Part shown: positions 5,709-10,235 of the stretch, one piece after another
Position numbering within the stretch: position 1 is the stretch's first letter
How the letters are laid out: every line of letters starts with the position of its first letter
DNA from: an uncultured Ignavibacteriota bacterium
GTDB lineage: Bacteria > Bacteroidota > Ignavibacteria > Tepidaquicellales > Tepidaquicellaceae
Direction: 5' to 3'
Length of the DNA: 10,235 nt
NCBI GenBank assembly: GCA_937959065.1
Contig: CALGOI010000227.1
Coordinates: forward strand, 1 to 10,235
The notes under the pieces: model-generated
Told to the model about the DNA's origin: nothing
Databases searched by the model: none
The model's input: only the letters and a program-made list of their open reading frames with translations
Made by a program: the position numbers and the translations under genes

Positions 5709-7553
5709 ATGAAAGAAAAAAAATACGTTTATTTTTTCGGCAATGGTAAAGCCGAAGGAAAAGCCGGAATGAAAAGCCTTCTTGGCGGAAAAGGAGCTAA
5801 TCTTGCCGAGATGACCAACCTTAAGCTCCCTGTACCTCCCGGTTTTACGATCACAACAGACGTTTGCACATACTACTATGCTAACAAGAAAAAATACCCA
5901 AAAGAACTGAAAAAACAGGTTAACGACGCACTGAAGAAAGTTGAAAAGCTGATGAACTGTAAATTCGGTGATACCAAGAATCCTCTGCTTGTAAGCGTAC
6001 GCTCAGGTGCAAGGGCATCCATGCCCGGCATGATGGATACTGTTCTAAATCTTGGATTGAATGACACTACCGTTAAGGCGCTTGTTGAAAGATCGGGCAA
6101 CGAATGGTTTGCATATGATTGTTACAGGAGATTTGTCCAGATGTACGGTGATGTGGTACTGGACCTTAAGCCGAGCGATAAGAACCAGGTAGATCCTTTC
6201 GAGGAAATAATCGAAGACAAGAAGCGACAGAAAGGTATTAAAGTAGATACTGAATTCGAAGTGGATGACCTGAAAGACCTGGTAAAGCTCTTTAAAAAGG
6301 CTATTAAAAAAGAAACAGGTAACGACTTTCCTGCCGACCCTATGGAACAGCTATGGGGGGCGATCGGTGCAGTATTTCGTTCATGGATGAATGACAGGGC
6401 TATTGTTTACCGCAAGCTTAATAACATTCCCAAAGAGTGGGGAACAGCCGTAAACATACAGTCGATGGTGTTTGGGAATATGGGCGAAAGCTCAGGCACG
6501 GGAGTAGCATTTACACGTGACCCGGCTACGGGTGAGAATAAATTCTACGGCGAGTTTCTCATGAATGCGCAGGGCGAGGACGTTGTAGCAGGTACAAGAA
6601 CACCGCTTCCGATATCAAAGCTCGAGAAGGATTCTCCCAAAATATACAAGGAACTGGACAGGATACGAAAGACTCTGGAGAAACACTACAGGGATATGAT
6701 GGATGTGGAATTTACAATCCAGGATGGAATACTCTATATGTTACAGTGCCGGGTCGGTAAAAGAACAGGTATAGCCGCATTACGTATGTCAGTAGAAATG
6801 ACCGAAGAGAAACTTATCAATAAGAAGGAAGCCATTTTAAGAGTTGAGCCTAACCAGTTAAATCATCTCTTAAGGCCGATCTTTGATATTAAGCAAAAGT
6901 ATGCAGCAATACATGACGGAAGATTACTTGCAAAGGGATTAAATGCCGGACCGGGTGCTGCAACAGGTAAAGTTTACTTTAATTCATTCGATGCCGTAAA
7001 CGCAAGCGCAAGAGGCGAAAAGGTAATTCTTGTCAGGATAGAAACTTCACCCGAAGATATAAGGGGCATGAACGTGTCCGAGGGAATACTAACCTCAAAA
7101 GGCGGAATGACCTCGCACGCGGCTCTTGTTGCACGACAGATGGGAAGGGTTTGTGTGGCAGGCTGCTCTTCGCTTGATATTGACTATCTCTTAAAAACAA
7201 TTAAGGCCGAAGGAAAGAGCACTGTAATCCGTGAGGGTGATTTTATATCAATAGACGGGTCGACGGGTGAAGTTATTGCAGGTAAGCTCGAAACTAAACC
7301 GTCTGAAGTATTAGCGGTTTTAATTGACAAGACTTTAAAACCAGCCAAATCAAAGTTGTTCCAGATGTATGATAAATTCATGAAATGGGTGGATGAATTC
7401 AGAAAACTCGGAGTCAGGACAAATGCAGACCAGCCTGATCAATCACAAAACGCAGTCTCTTTCGGCGCTGAGGGAATCGGGTTATGCCGGACAGAACACA
7501 TGTTTTTTGGCGGCGACAGGATCAATGCAGTAAGGGAGATGATAATCGATTAA
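5709..7553 (+). CDS. ppdK: Pyruvate,phosphate dikinase, N-terminal and central part, ended by a premature TAA
   Basis: PPDK interconverts ATP, phosphate and pyruvate with AMP, pyrophosphate and phosphoenolpyruvate, linking glycolysis and gluconeogenesis in the cytoplasm. These 614 residues contain the ATP-grasp nucleotide domain (LGGKGANLAEM near the start, then SVRSGARASMPGMMDTVLNL and FTRDPATGENKFYGEF). They also contain the swivelling phosphohistidine domain with H470 in GGMTSHAALVARQMGRVCVAG. Last is the beginning of the TIM-barrel domain, with the substrate-binding arginine R594 in GLCRTEHMFF. A TAA at codon 615 stops translation inside the barrel. The same frame continues directly past it as PPDK sequence to 8429, making about 906 codons in all, the normal length. 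As written, the fragment cannot bind PEP or pyruvate properly, so this is either a nonsense-disrupted gene, a sequence error or a readthrough case. The start ATG follows the M61 gene by 9 bases. Confidence 0.93.
   Translation: MKEKKYVYFFGNGKAEGKAGMKSLLGGKGANLAEMTNLKLPVPPGFTITTDVCTYYYANKKKYPKELKKQVNDALKKVEKLMNCKFGDTKNPLLVSVRSGARASMPGMMDTVLNLGLNDTTVKALVERSGNEWFAYDCYRRFVQMYGDVVLDLKPSDKNQVDPFEEIIEDKKRQKGIKVDTEFEVDDLKDLVKLFKKAIKKETGNDFPADPMEQLWGAIGAVFRSWMNDRAIVYRKLNNIPKEWGTAVNIQSMVFGNMGESSGTGVAFTRDPATGENKFYGEFLMNAQGEDVVAGTRTPLPISKLEKDSPKIYKELDRIRKTLEKHYRDMMDVEFTIQDGILYMLQCRVGKRTGIAALRMSVEMTEEKLINKKEAILRVEPNQLNHLLRPIFDIKQKYAAIHDGRLLAKGLNAGPGAATGKVYFNSFDAVNASARGEKVILVRIETSPEDIRGMNVSEGILTSKGGMTSHAALVARQMGRVCVAGCSSLDIDYLLKTIKAEGKSTVIREGDFISIDGSTGEVIAGKLETKPSEVLAVLIDKTLKPAKSKLFQMYDKFMKWVDEFRKLGVRTNADQPDQSQNAVSFGAEGIGLCRTEHMFFGGDRINAVREMIID
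7551..7553 (+). other. ppdK: In-frame TAA stop codon interrupting ppdK
   Basis: The TAA is codon 615 of the dikinase frame. It follows REMIID and precedes GAT GAA AAC GGT, which reads on as DENGRRRALEKILPFQRKDF in the same frame, family-typical sequence for this part of PPDK. No bases need to be added or removed to restore the gene. A single change would give a sense codon such as GAA, CAA, AAA, TCA, TTA or TAT. TAA serves as the normal terminator of neighbouring genes, so a reassigned code is not indicated. Confidence 0.9.
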
Positions 7554-7631
7554 GATGAAAACGGTAGAAGACGTGCGCTCGAAAAGATATTACCATTCCA
7601 GAGAAAAGATTTCATCGGAATTTTTAAGGTT

Positions 7632-8429
7632 ATGAAAGATAAGCCTGTAACGATACGAACACTCGACCCGCCTTTGCATGAATTCTTGCCACACACGGAT
7701 CTTGAAATACAAAACCTGGCTGAACTGATAGGTACATCTATCGATGAAATAAAATATAAGCTTAATGCTTTACGTGAATTTAACCCGATGCTCGGACACA
7801 GGGGATGCCGCCTGGCAAATACTTACCCCGAGATCACTGAAATGCAGGCCAGAGCTATATTCGAAGCAGCCGCTAAAGTAAAGAAAGACGGGATAAACGT
7901 AAAGCCCGAGATCATGATACCCTTGGTGGGGAATAAAAATGAATTCCTCAACCAAAAGAACATTGTAGATGCTATAGCGAAGAAAGTAATGGAAAAAGAG
8001 AAAGTGAAGATTGATTATAAAGTGGGAACGATGATTGAAATTCCACGTGCAGCGATGACAGCGGATCAGATTGCGGAAGATGCTGATTTCTTTTCGTTTG
8101 GAACAAATGATCTCACACAATTAACTTACGGCATCTCCAGGGATGATGCGGGCATATTCCTTCCGTTTTATGTTGAGCAGGAAATATTCGATAACGATCC
8201 GTTCGAAAAAATAGACCGTGAAGGAGTAGGCGAAATAATGAAGATAGGCGTAGAAAAAGGCCGTTCGGTAAAACCTAAGCTCAAAATAGGTATATGCGGT
8301 GAACACGGTGGTGAGCCGTCTTCGGTTGAATTTTGCAATTCACTCGGTCTCGATTACGTCAGCTGTTCGCCTTTCAGAGTGCCAATAGCCAGGCTTGCTG
8401 CTGCCAGAGCCCGTTTAATGAAGAATTAA
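7632..8429 (+). CDS. ppdK: Pyruvate,phosphate dikinase, C-terminal PEP/pyruvate-binding part, downstream of the premature stop
   Basis: These 265 codons from the first downstream ATG are the rest of the PPDK TIM barrel, in the same frame as the upstream part. Recognisable family motifs are VTIRTLDPPLHEFLP, NPMLGHRGCRL, the metal and substrate region MIEIPRAAMTADQIA and SFGTNDLTQLTYGISRDDA, and ICGEHGGEP. The last is YVSCSPFRVPIARLAAARA, carrying the catalytic cysteine (codon 886 counted from the ppdK start). The ATG at 7632 is simply the first methionine after the TAA. The 26 codons between TAA and ATG (7554-7631) also read as PPDK, so this is probably not a true independent gene. It has only a weak AAGG three bases before the ATG. 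If translated separately it would lack the first barrel strands. Its stop overlaps the stop of the convergent OsmC gene. Confidence 0.85.
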   Translation: MKDKPVTIRTLDPPLHEFLPHTDLEIQNLAELIGTSIDEIKYKLNALREFNPMLGHRGCRLANTYPEITEMQARAIFEAAAKVKKDGINVKPEIMIPLVGNKNEFLNQKNIVDAIAKKVMEKEKVKIDYKVGTMIEIPRAAMTADQIAEDADFFSFGTNDLTQLTYGISRDDAGIFLPFYVEQEIFDNDPFEKIDREGVGEIMKIGVEKGRSVKPKLKIGICGEHGGEPSSVEFCNSLGLDYVSCSPFRVPIARLAAARARLMKN

Positions 8430-8836
8430 TCCGGGTATTTAAAGCTTAGGTCTATATTAGTATTATCGCCAACCGTAATAGCGACGGGACATGTCCGTGC
8501 CGCGTGTTCGAGAACTTCCCTCTTATCCGCAGGAATGCCTTCGGGCATAGTGAACTCTATTACTACCCTTTCCACCCGCCTTGGCTTATCCTTCGACATA
8601 TGCTTTTCAACTCTTACCTTAGTACCCATAATATACACATTATGACCCTGAGCACAGATACCCATCAAAGTAAGGTGACATACTCCCAGCGATGTAGCAA
8701 AGAGATCCGTTGGCGAGAAAGATTCTCCCTTGCCATGATTATCTATAGGCGCATCGGTTTCAAGGGTGACACCGCTTGGTCCGTGAACCGCTTTGCAATG
8801 CAGGTCACCCTCGTATGATATATTGATTTCTACCAT
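8426..8836 (-). CDS. OsmC family protein (peroxiredoxin-like)
   Basis: This 136-residue protein has the length and layout of the small OsmC/Ohr family. The first conserved cysteine is C53 at the start of the central helix (SPTDLFATSLGVC), and the second is C116 in ARTCPVAITVG. The pair would form the redox centre used by members that reduce organic hydroperoxides. Two further cysteines, C14 and C61, are not family hallmarks. It lacks a signal peptide and should be cytoplasmic. It belongs to the general OsmC/YhfA-like group, where the true substrate is often unknown, so I would not call it Ohr. It starts 7 bases after the stop of the type IX-secreted protein and is likely co-transcribed with it. 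At its 3' end it shares the four bases TTAA (8426-8429) with the convergent ppdK stop. Confidence 0.9.
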   Translation of the reverse strand: MVEINISYEGDLHCKAVHGPSGVTLETDAPIDNHGKGESFSPTDLFATSLGVCHLTLMGICAQGHNVYIMGTKVRVEKHMSKDKPRRVERVVIEFTMPEGIPADKREVLEHAARTCPVAITVGDNTNIDLSFKYPD

Positions 8837-8843
8837 TATCGAA

Positions 8844-9935
8844 TTATTTTACAAGTAACATCTTCTTCACGTCTCTGTAAGTTCCCGACTGCAGCTCATA
8901 GAAATATACACCGCTCGTATATTGTGAAGCGTCAAAGTTAATATTGTAACTTCCTGTATTTAGAACTTCATTTACCAGTGTAGCCACTTCATTTCCAAGC
9001 ACATCATACACTTTTAAGGTCACAAGGTCATTGGTTTTTATATCGAAGCTGATCGTTGTTGACGGGTTGAATGGATTTGGATAGTTCTGCTTAAGTCTGT
9101 AATCTTCAGCTGTTATACCGGTGTTTTGAATACCTGTAGGAATAGTCAACGGGATAAAGCTGACACTGTTACTTCCGGCGTTTGGAACTGCGAGTGTATC
9201 AGTGATCCTGTTTACATAAATGTCAGCCGGATTAGCATGGCCATTTGACACTACAAATGGTGTTAATGAAAAATTAATATCGTATCTGAATATTACACCT
9301 GAATTATAAGATGAACAATAAACGTGATCATTTCTGTCCAGAGAAATGCCATCAAGATTGATATAAGGTGTAGTAACCAGTGTTGTAACATCTGTCGAAT
9401 CGGAGAGGTTTACTGCCATTATGGTTGCACCGCTGCCCCAGGCAACAACTAATAACCTGTTCCTCTTATAATCTACGTAAACACCGTTTGGAGTTCTGGG
9501 AACATTTGAGAAGAGCCATGATTGATTGTTTGAAATACGTATTTTATAAATTGCCCCACCGGATGTAAAATTTGATACATACAGATATCCGTTCGTATCA
9601 GCTTTGATTCCGTTGAGCGATGATCCCATAGTAAGATTCATAGAAGTCGGATTACCTGTTGCAAGGTCATATCCTTTTACAGAGGTTCCGTTTACCGAGT
9701 ATAATACACCATTATGAACTGTAATTCCTCGCAAACCACTACCGGGAGTAACAAAATCGGTCACAACACCAGCCTGATTTCGCTGAACAACCTTTCCGCT
9801 TGATGTATTTGAAATAAAATACCTCTGACTGACAGAGTCATAAGTCACGCTTTCCGGACTGCTGTATTGAGCGTTGGATAAATTTGTAACAAAAACAGAA
9901 AAACAGAATAAGAGTAAAATAGAAATTTTTAACAT
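8844..9935 (-). CDS. Secreted beta-propeller (NHL/SMP-30-like) protein with type IX secretion sorting domain
   Basis: The 363-residue protein starts with a Sec signal peptide: hydrophobic residues 4-16, likely cleavage after S-N-A22 before Q23. Residues about 25-265 form repeating beta-propeller units of NHL or SMP-30 type, for example GLRGITVHNGVLYSVNG, GIKADTNGYLYVSNF, GVYVDYKRNRLLVVAWG and GISLDRNDHVYCSSY. Residues 279-363 are a type A type IX secretion C-terminal domain with NYPNPFNPSTTISFDI, LKVYDVLGNEVATLVN, the aromatic YTSGVYFYEL and a KKMLLVK end. The protein should cross the inner membrane by Sec and then be exported and attached to the surface by the Por/type IX system, none of whose genes is in this window. 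No catalytic residues are evident, so a binding or structural role is as likely as an enzymatic one. The gene lies 29 bases after the QueG-like gene and 7 bases before the OsmC gene. Confidence 0.92.
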   Translation of the reverse strand: MLKISILLLFCFSVFVTNLSNAQYSSPESVTYDSVSQRYFISNTSSGKVVQRNQAGVVTDFVTPGSGLRGITVHNGVLYSVNGTSVKGYDLATGNPTSMNLTMGSSLNGIKADTNGYLYVSNFTSGGAIYKIRISNNQSWLFSNVPRTPNGVYVDYKRNRLLVVAWGSGATIMAVNLSDSTDVTTLVTTPYINLDGISLDRNDHVYCSSYNSGVIFRYDINFSLTPFVVSNGHANPADIYVNRITDTLAVPNAGSNSVSFIPLTIPTGIQNTGITAEDYRLKQNYPNPFNPSTTISFDIKTNDLVTLKVYDVLGNEVATLVNEVLNTGSYNINFDASQYTSGVYFYELQSGTYRDVKKMLLVK

Positions 9936-9964
9936 GTGCGTAATTTAGAATAATTTAAAATTAT

Positions 9965-10235
9965 TTATGAAACTTCCTGTTTAGCTTTTTTTAGATTTCT
10001 GACCCAGCCGGAATATTTAGTACGGCGGACCGGAGTGCCTTCGAATATCCTATTGAACTCATCTTCTGATAATACCAGCTGTTCATCATATGTCTTATTA
10101 ATTACGTCAGGACGGGGATAGAAGTTATCATCCTCCGTAAATACTTTCTTGCCGTTATACGGACATACATCCTGGCATATATCACACACAACTATCATCC
10201 CCTTAATATACATCTCAACCCTTATATCTACCTTT
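9965..10235 (-). CDS. queG: Epoxyqueuosine reductase (QueG), C-terminal part, cut by the window edge
   Basis: The minus-strand frame is open to the right edge. The ATG at 10213 is internal rather than the true start, since in-frame codons K-V-D-I-R-V-E continue upstream of it. The visible C-terminal 89 residues include VVCDICQDVCPYN, the second 4Fe-4S cluster motif of QueG (C-x-x-C-x-x-x-C-P). It is followed by F-Y-P-R-P, L-S-E-D-E-F-N-R-I-F, G-T-P-V-R-R and K-Y-S-G-W-V-R-N, all typical of the QueG end. QueG is the cytoplasmic cobalamin-dependent iron-sulphur enzyme that reduces epoxyqueuosine to queuosine in tRNA. The residue before C-D is Val, where Gly is usual. The protein ends soon after this region, so there is no C-terminal HEAT-repeat extension. 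The first cluster and cobalamin site are outside the window, so a QueG-like paralogue cannot be excluded. Confidence 0.82.
   Translation of the reverse strand, partial: KVDIRVEMYIKGMIVVCDICQDVCPYNGKKVFTEDDNFYPRPDVINKTYDEQLVLSEDEFNRIFEGTPVRRTKYSGWVRNLKKAKQEVS

Noticed and set aside
7551..7553. Reassigned genetic code with TAA as a sense codon
   Set aside because: TAA ends most other genes in the window at the expected family lengths, so it works as a stop. The known inserted amino acids selenocysteine and pyrrolysine use TGA and TAG.
7551..7631. Frameshift or natural split of PPDK into two proteins
   Set aside because: The upstream and downstream parts are in the same frame, and the codons between the TAA and the next ATG still encode PPDK sequence. 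A single nonsense codon explains the break, and it falls inside one folding domain.
8504..8818. 104-residue plus-strand ORF antisense to the OsmC gene
   Set aside because: The minus strand encodes a full OsmC protein with both conserved cysteines. The plus-strand peptide has no protein-like features.

Overview
The window looks like ordinary chromosome from a member of the Bacteroidota/Chlorobiota (FCB) group, and the best guess is an Ignavibacteria-like lineage. The main pointer is a secreted protein whose C-terminus is a type IX secretion sorting domain with a YPNPFNPST motif, a form common in Ignavibacteria and their relatives. A second pointer is that almost no gene has a Shine-Dalgarno sequence, which is usual in this group. 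The assignment is an inference from these traits. I see no rRNA, tRNA, CRISPR array, insertion sequence or phage gene.

Layout. At the left edge is the 5' part of a minus-strand hypothetical gene (about 1-161), followed by an AT-rich divergent intergenic region of about 185 bases. Next comes a plus-strand run: a LemA-family lipoprotein (347-946), a long sugar-phosphate nucleotidyltransferase fused to a phosphohexomutase-like domain (965-3403), and a stand-alone PTS EIIA domain protein (3437-3907). That run ends at a clear intrinsic terminator (3937-3964). A second plus-strand pair follows: an M61-family metallopeptidase with a PDZ domain, probably starting at TTG (3981-5699), and pyruvate,phosphate dikinase (5709-8429). 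The dikinase reading frame is broken by one in-frame TAA at 7551-7553. Converging on it from the right is a minus-strand series: the C-terminal part of a QueG-like epoxyqueuosine reductase (right edge to 9965), a type IX-secreted beta-propeller protein (9935-8844) and an OsmC-family protein (8836-8426). The last of these shares its stop codon bases with ppdK.

How the genes work together. The genes do not form one evident pathway. LemA, the nucleotidyltransferase fusion and EIIA are closely spaced (18 and 33 bases) and may be co-transcribed, touching cell envelope, activated-sugar supply and phosphotransfer regulation. The peptidase and PPDK are 9 bases apart. The three minus-strand genes are spaced by 29 and 7 bases.

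The observation most worth checking is the TAA in ppdK. The codons on both sides stay in the same frame and encode recognisable PPDK sequence, so this is a nonsense substitution, a sequencing error or readthrough. It is neither a frameshift nor a natural gene split. The second is the mutase half of the nucleotidyltransferase fusion, which keeps a serine at the phosphoserine position but has lost the rest of the canonical active-site loops. I found no convincing previously undescribed multi-gene system here.
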